A DNA stretch of 64,000 bases, taken from an uncultured Psychrobacter sp. (GTDB lineage Bacteria; Pseudomonadota; Gammaproteobacteria; Pseudomonadales; Moraxellaceae). Below the pieces are notes generated by a model. The model ran no database searches and was not told where the DNA came from. It worked only from the letters and a program-made list of their open reading frames with translations. The first letter of the stretch is position 1; every line of letters begins with the position of its first letter. The DNA is taken from positions 310,001-374,000 of the forward strand of contig NZ_CANMRN010000001.1 of the NCBI RefSeq assembly GCF_947500265.1. The letters run 5' to 3'. A program made the position numbers and the translations under genes. Shown piece by piece: positions 10,101-18,040 of this stretch.

Positions 10101-10639
10101 TTTAAAAAACCTTCGAAATACTGTTCATCAAGTGGGTATGTCATTAATGCTAATTGTTCTAAATAATCAGTATAATTTACTTCCCATTGCTTTAGTTTGA
10201 TATCGTCAGTTGGCTTAGGATGTTTTTCTAGGTAGATTTTTTTGTATTTCTCTGTTGAAAGTATTTTGTATTCGTAAAATCTTTTGTCTACATCCGCATG
10301 ATTGACTAAAGCCTGAAAGTCTTGGAATGCTTGTTTTTGAATATCTTCCCATAGAGTTTGAAATATATTCAGCAACTCGTACTTTTGATAGGCACGTATT
10401 GATACCTCATTCTGGTTTACACTCAAAGCATTTATATCACCTTTTTGTTCGGTGAACCCAGCAGTAATTTTAGGTGGAAAAATATTTTTATTTACGATTG
10501 ACGGATTAATAGGATGTTTTTTTACCTCACGAGCCTTACTTTTTTTCTTGCGTTTAGATTTTTGAGTTTGATGCAACTTTGCTAGTTCTTTACGCGACTG
10601 GTTGCTATCATTATTCGATTTATTTTTTGATGGTTTCAT
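7190..10639 (-). CDS. very large tyrosine recombinase / integrase, 1149 aa
   Basis: The C-terminal half contains a tyrosine-recombinase catalytic domain. YRTGMRKKELLGLRYADI (about residue 665) carries the first catalytic Arg, HAFRHTAITNL (about 770) is the HxxR box, and GHVSPNRSFEYYIHS (about 830-845) supplies the second His and the nucleophile Tyr. Ordinary integrases are 300-450 residues, so about 600 residues of N-terminal sequence and 300 of C-terminal sequence are extra. The N-terminus is Lys-rich and presumably disordered or DNA-binding. The gene starts 6 bases after the preceding recombinase gene, so the two are co-transcribed. The layout recalls the multi-protein transposition modules of Tn554-like and recombinase-trio elements, but I cannot place it in a named family. 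Confidence 0.8.
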   Translation of the reverse strand: MKPSKNKSNNDSNQSRKELAKLHQTQKSKRKKKSKAREVKKHPINPSIVNKNIFPPKITAGFTEQKGDINALSVNQNEVSIRAYQKYELLNIFQTLWEDIQKQAFQDFQALVNHADVDKRFYEYKILSTEKYKKIYLEKHPKPTDDIKLKQWEVNYTDYLEQLALMTYPLDEQYFEGFLKQAHKLIHQVCSKIYTSMAQFRYAWEVLSKFVSYYNTFYMQSEYHYPLPSEPVLVKESPLSIDENWIKNGKLFNKITKTVMADWAAASKDQNQSLVSLVFSLIAFGGINDKELLAALVNTLLDQPVLTAFNDHHVIVSVRYPTKNYGNERAESTNVKKSSLYITQQVSLDVISQCWLYRCRKFNEPYQFRTSTDIERLLRNHLSEVLQVSKNKVPSLPWLLSYASYHWEMMPNVFVDQALIGVAQGKRKTTGLLTDDFSTLINKEYKTNKPSLSVEAPLSKVSKNTVRYAELAEVRKIDIVKRIYKELDNHYSTRKQKERIKDNEYDINYSLTNMLNEERDIAENILIKFVLSRSNATPRPKKETIQGYLSSVAYEWLYFLSGQPLNTYSSEDFEECYEEILEHKAVYRNNKDTQYSAKLLQRLHDIGVKYYHFPKVSIKEAQTQRVVRSEWISPLAYQAILLNIPKLVDPLEVDMYKLLFVLAYRTGMRKKELLGLRYADIEGFTLGEPSLVIRPNIYRSTKTQGSIRRVAAFSLLSDEELNFFNQYVQLNELHKTDYIFSPSYDKYPIDDTEPLAVLRRMLCLFKAKDYTFHAFRHTAITNLSLILNADDQLVKTLTGYSDQHIAKIKTGLLGVNHDAQDKWYAISGIAGHVSPNRSFEYYIHSAMLMTTYAIANTEMQLDYVIFKNITDISKDRLKSNSIPIIDNKISISDTRKLTKKLTLNQSRDIPVNLTIDIVNQFKESDVFTANVADDRVHRYGINQLIKFLQLLEESGDVRLSANHSFIKLEDAQVFAERAEQIAQITTNQGKCRFIETTNQRQPKSMKSRENYELLPIILKSVWILRDQQHTDYLWFLQIVRQKITINNAYLSFPVKDIDEFLRFAQISLRLLPAQSWMIAGNKDIKATLNDIYRTTDKKPEASKAIFKPYNSSTIRFGICIADDQTSNGKAFSGLLRFLVHLFMIVDDEA

Positions 10640-10645
10640 TTGCTA

Positions 10646-13075
10646 TCACATTTTTAGATTCATTTGTTGTGCGATTTCTTCAAAGGTATCACGCACTTGC
10701 CAAATTTGTTGCTTATTTATTGATGAGAACTGTCCCAATGCCTCTTGTCGGTTTTTCTCATGACCAATCACTGTATTGATCAAGATCATTGAAACGCCAA
10801 GCTTTTCAAGCTGGGTACGTAAGAAGTGCCGTGTCCAATAAGAATCATCAAAAGGCATGTAGTCTACTAATAATTTTGAGATATGGCTTCGCTTGATTTG
10901 AATAAGTTTATCGTAACTATCTGATAGCATATTAAGTAGGGTTAGCTCATCTTGTTCTTGTTTGATCTGATGAATCATTTTATCGACCTTGGCAGTCGCA
11001 TAAGGCTGATAATCGACAAGAAATAATTGGTACTTTTTTAAAATTGCCAAAAGAGTAGGGCACAATGGGATTAGTCGATGGTTTTTGACAACCTTATTAG
11101 GTTTATCTGCCACTTCGTACCAACCCACCTCTAAGTCAATATCTCTAACATTAGTCAGTCCATTATTTGGACGAGTACCAGTCAACAAACAAAACTGGAT
11201 CCAAACAAGAGCGCTATACCTATTGAAGTGCTCCTCTCTATTGTCGCCATTATCAACCCACACCGATAGATCCTGTAAGAAAATATTGACGTATTTTAAT
11301 GTCAATGCAAATCCAGAGCCTGTAGTGAAATCTATTCTAGTACTTTGTTTGCCAATAAAACTATCGTCTAATTGGTTGTCATAGTTAAGCAGCTCTATTG
11401 CTTGACGATAACGCTTAATAAGAAATTCGTTATTATGACTGCTGTAGTAAGTAGAGGGTGCAAGAGATGCTGGTATTCGGCAAATCAGATCGGCAATATG
11501 TTGGTTACCACCTCGAATATATCTGTGTAAGACAATATGCAAAGCGGTTTCAATACGTACTACTGATAGATAGGGTAGGTCTATATCTTCTTTTATAGTG
11601 CGAATATAGTCTAGAATATCGTCTTTATTTGGTAAGTTTTTTTCATGAGAAAGGAATTTTATTAACTTCATTGGCATGGGGAGACTTATGATACGCTTTT
11701 GATTTTCGTGAATATTTGCATCATATTCATGCTTACGATCAGTGATTTGTAGTTGATACTGCAAATATGCAGCATCTCCCAAAACGGTGAATAACCCAGA
11801 GTCTGGAATGAAACCAGTTGTCATTAAAAGCTCTACAGGAACGGCTGTTATCATTGATAGGAGTAAGATAAGAGAGGCTTTATTGTGTTTATAGTCGTGT
11901 TGATGTGAATCTATCGCTAATCTGCCAAAAACCTGTTTTAAGCCTGCTACAGAAAGCGTTCTGACATTAGAGTTAAGCTCTAACTCTCTCTGGCTAATAT
12001 AGCTGTGATGAACGTTTTTTTCTATCCTATGTAACGGTTGCATGTAACGAACTTTCTTATCAGGCAAATCTAAACTGACAATCAGTGGACGTTCTAAAGT
12101 ATCCATGTACTCTTCAATATTTTTAGGTTTTCTAGAATTTGGTGAATACAGTTCATAATCAAAATCTGGTATTGCAGGATACTGGTAGTATAAATGTGGA
12201 GCATCGCTCTCAATATCATATTTATTTTGATTCCAGTAGCTATTTTCTACCCAAGTTGAACCATCCACGAAATCAGCCAATTGTTCGGTGGCTTCACTTT
12301 CAAAAGGATCCAAATATTTATCTTTCTTTTTGCGCTGGCGAGTGATTTTCTTGTTAGGATAGTAGGCTTGCTCAAAGCATTTAACAATCGCGTTAAGCTG
12401 TTTAAATTTTTTACTGCGGAACCTGACCGTTGCTTCACTTTCCTCAGTGTTTATTAGCAGCTCTATTCGTACTTCTTGTTCGTACGCTATTATTCCCAAT
12501 TGTCCTACAAAGAATACATAGATGAAGTCTACTGTATTCGATAACTCTTCTAGATCGTCAAGTTTCGGTAATACCTCCCAAATCCATCGGTTATTCTTAG
12601 AGTTGGAAAATACGGGTAACTTGAATCGGTTAATTACATTTGTTAAATGCGTCTTTGCTTTTTTGTGATGTGATAACAACAAATATGTATGAATGGATAT
12701 GCATAACCATATTATTTTTTTGTGCTCATTATCGGTTAAGTTATCTAACAAGAAAAGCGGTTGTAGAATCGGAGGTAATGCATTGAGCGTCTTTTTACTG
12801 ACATCTTCTTGAAAAAATAAACCGTTTTTTATAGCTATCAACTGCTCTATTAAAGGTGGCGACCGTTGTTGAATGGTTAAATTAATTGAAGTGACAATTT
12901 CCTTTAGTGCAGCTATCCAGTTCTTATTGTAGTTATATGGATATTCAACACTTAAAAGATCAACTTGTTCAATAAGCTGGTCATTAGTCAAAAGAACAAT
13001 TTGATCACTATCATCAGGCATTTTGTTTCTCGCTATTTTTTGACTTATTCCGTGCGTTATCGTATGTTTTTTCAT
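10646..13075 (-). CDS. tyrosine-recombinase-like protein lacking the catalytic Tyr, 809 aa
   Basis: The C-terminal third has the integrase fold signatures. LLTGTRPNNGLTNVRDIDL (about 635) carries the first Arg, WTRHFLRTQLEKLG (about 753) is a modified HxxR box with RHFLRT, and a GH motif (VIGHEKN, about 773) follows. After the GH motif the sequence is LGQFSSINKQQ, where related integrases have Tyr before SS, so the nucleophile is Phe here. This predicts a catalytically inactive subunit that helps its partners. The gene overlaps the upstream small gene by about 60 bases and is followed after 6 bases by the 1149-residue recombinase. Confidence 0.78.
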   Translation of the reverse strand: MKKHTITHGISQKIARNKMPDDSDQIVLLTNDQLIEQVDLLSVEYPYNYNKNWIAALKEIVTSINLTIQQRSPPLIEQLIAIKNGLFFQEDVSKKTLNALPPILQPLFLLDNLTDNEHKKIIWLCISIHTYLLLSHHKKAKTHLTNVINRFKLPVFSNSKNNRWIWEVLPKLDDLEELSNTVDFIYVFFVGQLGIIAYEQEVRIELLINTEESEATVRFRSKKFKQLNAIVKCFEQAYYPNKKITRQRKKKDKYLDPFESEATEQLADFVDGSTWVENSYWNQNKYDIESDAPHLYYQYPAIPDFDYELYSPNSRKPKNIEEYMDTLERPLIVSLDLPDKKVRYMQPLHRIEKNVHHSYISQRELELNSNVRTLSVAGLKQVFGRLAIDSHQHDYKHNKASLILLLSMITAVPVELLMTTGFIPDSGLFTVLGDAAYLQYQLQITDRKHEYDANIHENQKRIISLPMPMKLIKFLSHEKNLPNKDDILDYIRTIKEDIDLPYLSVVRIETALHIVLHRYIRGGNQHIADLICRIPASLAPSTYYSSHNNEFLIKRYRQAIELLNYDNQLDDSFIGKQSTRIDFTTGSGFALTLKYVNIFLQDLSVWVDNGDNREEHFNRYSALVWIQFCLLTGTRPNNGLTNVRDIDLEVGWYEVADKPNKVVKNHRLIPLCPTLLAILKKYQLFLVDYQPYATAKVDKMIHQIKQEQDELTLLNMLSDSYDKLIQIKRSHISKLLVDYMPFDDSYWTRHFLRTQLEKLGVSMILINTVIGHEKNRQEALGQFSSINKQQIWQVRDTFEEIAQQMNLKM

Positions 13076-13571
13076 GGATATTCATGTGTGAGCAAAAGAG
13101 TATTATGGGATAATTGTTAAGACCAAATAAGTGTTCACATTGCTTTTCAGTTAGAGCTTTTTTTAGATCTTGATGGACTTTATAATAATTTAAACTTTCT
13201 TGGCTACGAATGGCTCTATTAAGAAAGTTAATAAGTTCATAAAAAACACTTTCTAACCTATAAAATTCAGGGAGTTCGTTGGTATTAATACAGATACAGT
13301 GTACTTGCTTAACTGTAGCCTGCTGGAAGTATCTCTTGCAAAAGAATGCCAAAATGTAGTTGTTCAAAAAAATGAAATCTTGGTCTATGATTGTGATGAA
13401 TGTAGTAGCTGCTAGAGCTCTTTCGATCTCCATCTCAAGAAAATCATTTTCTAGTTCTGATGATATCTCATGAGTTAGTATGTATAGCTGCTTAAACTCG
13501 TCATGGTAAGTAATAAGCTGCTCTGATATATAACCGGTTGAGTATTGTTTAAATTTCACTTTGTGATCCAT
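13014..13571 (-). CDS. small third protein of the recombinase module
   Basis: First gene of the three-gene unit; its 3' end overlaps the 809-residue gene. It has no recognisable catalytic motif. ATG 13571 gives 185 residues. The frame stays open to a TTG at 13631, adding 20 residues with a CLAC pair, so the true start is uncertain and neither start has a strong Shine-Dalgarno sequence. In multi-protein site-specific transposition systems such as Tn554 (TnpA, TnpB, TnpC) a small third protein modulates orientation or efficiency. A comparable role is inference from gene order only. Confidence 0.6.
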   Translation of the reverse strand: MDHKVKFKQYSTGYISEQLITYHDEFKQLYILTHEISSELENDFLEMEIERALAATTFITIIDQDFIFLNNYILAFFCKRYFQQATVKQVHCICINTNELPEFYRLESVFYELINFLNRAIRSQESLNYYKVHQDLKKALTEKQCEHLFGLNNYPIILFCSHMNIHEKTYDNARNKSKNSEKQNA

Positions 13572-13698
13572 AATCTGATACTGTTTCAGTATACATGCCA
13601 AACAATTAGAGGAGGGGTACAGTTGAAGCAAAGTCTTATATTTGAAGCGATCTGACCCATCCTGTTAAATCCGTATGACTAAACTTGGGATGTTTTAG

Positions 13699-14345
13699 TT
13701 ACGTAGCCTGACGATAAAATTCAAACCACACTTGCCTTGGCGATCTATAGCCTAAATCCTCTTGAATTATCGTCTGATTGTAGTAGATCCCGATATAGCC
13801 GATAATATCATTGCTTGCCAATATCGCGAATCAGCCAATCGTAGTAGCTTGAATACTTAATCTTTAGCATACGGTATATAGTAGTAATGCCGAAAAGGGA
13901 CTAGTTATCTTCAACAAAGGCGTACATTACTGGCTGTCACTGCTGGCATAGCCCTGCGTCTTGCGTCACTAAAACAGTCTACTGGAATGTTTCTTAACAT
14001 TTCTCATTGGCGAAGTACGCCGTCGCCTCATTCGAGCATAATTCTCGTCTTGCGTTGGGGCGAAGCGGTGCTTCGCTTTATTCCTCCTCATTTAATATCT
14101 CTCGTTCCTCTTCAGCAACTTTAAGCTGTCTTTTGAGGCGCTTGTTCTCTTCCATCACGGCCATAAGCTGTGGATCGTACTGCTCAGTTCCTTCAAGATT
14201 ATCTTAATTGGCTTTGTTATGTCAGTTCGATAGCGTTTGCATGGCGATGCCAAGTTGCTTTGCAGTCGCTGAGATGTTGCCGTTATTGTCTTCTATCTTT
14301 TTGATGGCTCCTACTTTGAATTCCGTTTAATACGCTTAGTTTACC
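13699..14345 (-). pseudogene. IS3-family insertion sequence remnant (orfA and orfB fragments)
   Basis: On the minus strand the left part reads as an IS3-family OrfA: FKVGAIKKIEDNNGNISATA followed by KQLGIAMQTLSN, stops, then QYDPQLMAVMEENKRLKRQL and KVAEEEREIL, the leucine-zipper end. Further on come OrfB fragments: MLKIKYSSYYDWLIRD (N-terminal part) and GYIGIYYNQTIIQEDLGYRS with PRQVWFEF (C-terminal end), stopping at 13699. The central DDE domain is missing and several stops and frameshifts are present, so it is inactive. Possible ends are the TGACCCAT at 13653 and the inverse of GTGTCA at 14391, but the match is weak. Confidence 0.85.
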
Positions 14346-14556
14346 AAGTTTACGTGTAAGGTTTATTTAGCATAGCTCACTACTGTTTATGTGTCATCTT
14401 TTGAGTTTGAACAACGGTATTATGAGTTTTTAACTTAGTAAGGTATCATCGACTGACTTGATTACTCAACTTCCGATATACTTGAGACAGTTCACTACAA
14501 TTAAAATTGTTGAACTTCGTTATTAACAAGATTTTTTAAGCAAACATCGAGTAGAA

Positions 14557-14581
14557 AGACAATGCATCTAATGCATTGTCC
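14557..14581 (-). terminator. candidate terminator after atoE
   Basis: GACAATGCAT and ATGCATTGTC form a perfect 10-bp stem with a 3-base loop, about 55 bases beyond the atoE stop. On the minus strand it is followed by TTTCT, a short T run, so termination is plausible but not strong. Confidence 0.5.
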
Positions 14582-14637
14582 TAGATAATTTTTTACTTTT
14601 AGTTGTGGTTTTTGATTTCAGTAAACAATGATTTTTC

Positions 14638-15978
14638 TCAAACCAAAAACCAAAGTCCACCCATAATAACCAGTCCTGAAACTGCTAACACGATCAAGCA
14701 ATATCCCATAATGGCACGTGCATCAAGTCCTGCAATACCTAATAACGGTAATGCCCAGAATGGCTGTATCATATTTGTCCAGGCATCTCCCCATGCAATT
14801 GCCATAGCCGTCACACTAGGATTAACCCCAAGCGCTGTACCAGCGGGTATCATGACAGGCCCCTGAACGGCGAATTGACCACCACCTGAAGGCACAAAAA
14901 CATTTACGATACCAGCACTTAAAAATGCAAACACGGGAAAGCTATCTGCTGAGGCATTATTGATAAAAAATTCAGTCACCTCAGTACTAATTGAAATACC
15001 ATTGAGGTTTGCTCCTGTCATTATACCCATAATACCACCATAGAATGGATACAGTAATACGATGCCAGTAATACTGCTGATACCTGAATTGACAGCCAAA
15101 TAGTAGCGCTCAAGAGTGCCATGGGCTAATAATCCCATAAATAAAAACAGGCCAATGACTATGTTAAATCCTAAGCTAAAGCCATTACTGGTAAATTCAT
15201 TCACATAATACATGAGTGCAAGCGCTAGTAAGACAAAAGCAATAAGACGGCTGTCATCTAACTTTTGGGCTGGTGTATCATGTTTAGGCGCTTGGTAAAC
15301 CTCATTTTTTAGGATACTGGGATCAACTAACGTCGGATTTTTGGGGTGCATAAAGCTATTAAGAATAGGTATAACTACGATTAAGGTAATTAGAATAGCT
15401 AAGTTGTAGGGAGCGAATATAGTTTGTGAGAGAGGAATAGCATCGGTCAAGATGTCTCCTGAAAGTTGTTTTAACGTATCGCCACCGCTGCTTAGTGCCA
15501 AAGGGATTGATCCAGATAGCCCTGAGTGCCAAACTAGAAATCCAGAGTAAGCAGAAGCAACCAACAGGGGATAATCCACTTTAGTTACTTTTTTGGCAAG
15601 AGATCTAGCAAAAACAGCACTAATTACCAAACCAAAACCCCAGTTAATCAAAGCGCCTGCCATTGCTACTAACGTTACTATGATAATAGCAGCTTTTGGC
15701 GAATGTACTTTATCTGCCATAGCATCCAAAAATCGCTGAATAAAAGGAGCGTTGGCAAGGGCATAGCCAGTGATTAGAATTAATGCCATTTGCATGGCAA
15801 AACCATGCAATGACCATAGGCCGTTGCCCCAGTGGCCTGCCATAGATAAAATATCTTGTCCCGTTAAGATAAGACCCGCTGCAAATGCGATAAGAGTGAG
15901 AATAATGGAAAAAACAAAAGACGATGGTAAATAACGATTGACCAGTTTTACACTGGCATTGGTTAGCATAGTCAACAT
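14638..15978 (-). CDS. atoE: AtoE-type short-chain fatty acid transporter
   Basis: A polytopic inner-membrane protein of about 447 residues with roughly 12 hydrophobic segments. It shows AtoE signatures in order: RYLPSSFVFSIILTL, MALILITGYALANA, INWGFGLVISAVFARSLAKK, DYPLLVASAYSGFLVWHSGL, VPSGGGQFAVQGPVMIPAG and a C-terminal WTNMIQPFWALPLLGIAGL. Known role: uptake of short-chain fatty acids such as acetoacetate or butyrate. The frame opens at ATG 15987, but AAGG directly abuts that codon; ATG 15978 (MLTMLTNASV) has AAGG at about 9 bases and is preferred. It follows the acyl-CoA ligase gene in the lva-like cluster. There it plausibly imports the acid substrate, in place of the cation/acetate symporter of Pseudomonas putida. 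Confidence 0.88.
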   Translation of the reverse strand: MLTMLTNASVKLVNRYLPSSFVFSIILTLIAFAAGLILTGQDILSMAGHWGNGLWSLHGFAMQMALILITGYALANAPFIQRFLDAMADKVHSPKAAIIIVTLVAMAGALINWGFGLVISAVFARSLAKKVTKVDYPLLVASAYSGFLVWHSGLSGSIPLALSSGGDTLKQLSGDILTDAIPLSQTIFAPYNLAILITLIVVIPILNSFMHPKNPTLVDPSILKNEVYQAPKHDTPAQKLDDSRLIAFVLLALALMYYVNEFTSNGFSLGFNIVIGLFLFMGLLAHGTLERYYLAVNSGISSITGIVLLYPFYGGIMGIMTGANLNGISISTEVTEFFINNASADSFPVFAFLSAGIVNVFVPSGGGQFAVQGPVMIPAGTALGVNPSVTAMAIAWGDAWTNMIQPFWALPLLGIAGLDARAIMGYCLIVLAVSGLVIMGGLWFLV

Positions 15979-16278
15979 AGCAAACATCCTTGTATTATTT
16001 TCAGTGACTTTTGTATAAAGACTTGGATCAATGTGGATATGAGTCTAGTGTCTTTATAGCGTAGGACACCTTATTTTGATTTTTTAAGTGAATAACAGTC
16101 CATAAGTTGTTAATTCGAGTGACAATCTTTGCAGTTCGTCTTTATTTATTCGTTATGCTTCTTCTTATGATATGATTTTAAGACTGTAGCCTTATTTATC
16201 TTGACTGGTTTTGATGTCTCAAACTATATCTCTATAATTCTGGCCATCCATATCAAAGTCCTTTTGATAGAATTATCT

Positions 16279-17925
16279 TTACTCGCTTTCCATAAAATAG
16301 TTGTAATATTTCTCCCTTAACGTTTTTTTGCTAATTTTACCTGTGCCTGTATAAGGCATTTCATCAATTAAAACAGTCGCAGAGGGAATCGACCATTTAT
16401 GCAGTTTATGAGTTAGGTACGTTTCTATATCTATATGTGCGATCTGCGTTTCGGGCTTTGCGACTAAAATTAAAAGCGGGCGTTCTCCCCATTTTGAATG
16501 ATTAGCGGCAATTACGGCCGCTTCAGCAACGTTTGGATGGCTCAGCATGGCATTTTCAATTTCGACGCTACTTACCCATTCGCCACCAGTCTTAATCATG
16601 TCTTTTGCCCGATCAGTAATATTCATATAGCCATGCATATCGATCGTTGCTATATCCCCTGTATCAAACCATGTCTCCTTGTCTTCAGCTATATTATTAG
16701 TCAATTGTTTACTACCATTGTTGCTCTCAATATTGCTGTAGCTTTGTGCGACATTATGTCCTCTGATTTCTAGCACACCCTCAGAGATCCCGTTGTGGGG
16801 CAGTAACTCATTATGTTGGTCCTTTAATCGCATTTGCATACCGAAAATAGGCCTACCGCATTTGAGTACTTGCTTTTTTGGTATATTCTTTAGATCTTTT
16901 ACTCTATTGCAAGCGCCCAAAGAGCTGGTTTCAGTCATACCCCATGCGTTCTCAAGAGCTATACCATGATGACTTAAGCTCTCGATTAAGGAGTAGGAAG
17001 CTGCAGAACCGCCTGAGATGGCTCGTTTTAAAGTAGTTTCGGTGATATTGTTTTCTTGCAGATGGTTTTTCAGCGCTGTCCAAATAGTGGGTACCGCCAT
17101 TGAGACATCTACTGACTGAGTCTGAATCAGGTTATAAATCTTTTGAATTTGGCCAGCAAAGGAGTTGGGCCATACAATTTTTGCTCCACATAGCACTGCA
17201 TTAAACGGTATACCCCACGCACTGATGTGATACAAAGGTACAATCGGCATGATACAGCTGCTTTCATCAAGACCTACCACATTAGGCATACTCAGAGTTA
17301 GTGCGTGTAACACCGTACTACGATGTGAATAAAGCACACCCTTAGGAACACCTGTTGTACCTGAGGTGTAGCAAAGCCCACTTGCACTTTGTTCAGCGAT
17401 ATCAGGCCAATCATAATTGGTAGACTCTGTAGCAATAAGCTCTTCATAAAACATAAAATCTAATGATGATTTCAATGTTTTATCTATATCGCCTAGTACA
17501 ATAAAATATTTTACGAAAGGTTTAAGGTGTTCGTAGAGGGATTCGATAATGTGCAGGCAATCCTGCTCAACAACGATAACTTCATCTTGAGCAGATATGA
17601 TGATTTGTCGTAATTGCTCATGGGGCAATTTGGGATTGATGGTGTGATAAATACGCTCTGAACAAGGAATGGCATAATGGAGTTCAAAATGCTGATGGGT
17701 ATTCCAAGCAATCGTTCCGACCTTGGCGTCCTTGCTAACTAGCAGTCGGTCTAAACTATTAGCAAACTGGGCAACACGGTCAAAAGCGTCTTTGTAAGTA
17801 TACTCATGTGTAGTCACACCATCTGATTTGAGAGTCACGATTTTTTGCTCAGAGTAGAGTGCTAAAGCATACTGCATGATAGACGTGATATTTAGATTAC
17901 AATGCATCATCATTCCATTAATCAT
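16279..17925 (-). CDS. lvaE: acyl-CoA synthetase, LvaE-like
   Basis: An AMP-forming ligase of 548 residues. It has the ATP motif CYTSGTTGVPKGVLYSH (about 185), NAWGMTETSS, DTGDIA (about 420), TDRAKDMIKTGGEWVSS and the C-terminal GTGKISKKTL with the catalytic Lys. Family role: activation of medium- or short-chain carboxylic acids to acyl-CoA. AAGGA lies 6 bases before ATG 17925. A textbook sigma-54 promoter lies 40-55 bases upstream, so the gene forms a separate unit, perhaps with atoE, switched on by the PrpR-like activator encoded next to it. By context the substrate would be levulinate or a related 4-oxo/4-hydroxy acid; this is inference. Confidence 0.85.
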   Translation of the reverse strand: MINGMMMHCNLNITSIMQYALALYSEQKIVTLKSDGVTTHEYTYKDAFDRVAQFANSLDRLLVSKDAKVGTIAWNTHQHFELHYAIPCSERIYHTINPKLPHEQLRQIIISAQDEVIVVEQDCLHIIESLYEHLKPFVKYFIVLGDIDKTLKSSLDFMFYEELIATESTNYDWPDIAEQSASGLCYTSGTTGVPKGVLYSHRSTVLHALTLSMPNVVGLDESSCIMPIVPLYHISAWGIPFNAVLCGAKIVWPNSFAGQIQKIYNLIQTQSVDVSMAVPTIWTALKNHLQENNITETTLKRAISGGSAASYSLIESLSHHGIALENAWGMTETSSLGACNRVKDLKNIPKKQVLKCGRPIFGMQMRLKDQHNELLPHNGISEGVLEIRGHNVAQSYSNIESNNGSKQLTNNIAEDKETWFDTGDIATIDMHGYMNITDRAKDMIKTGGEWVSSVEIENAMLSHPNVAEAAVIAANHSKWGERPLLILVAKPETQIAHIDIETYLTHKLHKWSIPSATVLIDEMPYTGTGKISKKTLREKYYNYFMESE

Positions 17926-17964
17926 CTTTCTGTCCTTAGGTAAGATGGTTGATGTTTATGATAA

Positions 17965-17980
17965 TGCAACTATAGTGCCA
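17965..17980 (-). promoter_or_regulatory. sigma-54 (-24/-12) promoter of the acyl-CoA synthetase gene
   Basis: On the minus strand the sequence is TTGGCACTATAGTTGCA. It has TGGCAC (-24), TTGCA (-12) and exactly 10 bases between the GG and GC pairs, which matches the sigma-54 consensus. Transcription would start near 17953, giving a leader of about 30 bases before ATG 17925. Confidence 0.88.
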
Positions 17981-18040
17981 AATATTTTTGTTATAATAAT
18001 CAATAACTTAAAAATAATATCCTGTTTTCATTTTGAAAAA

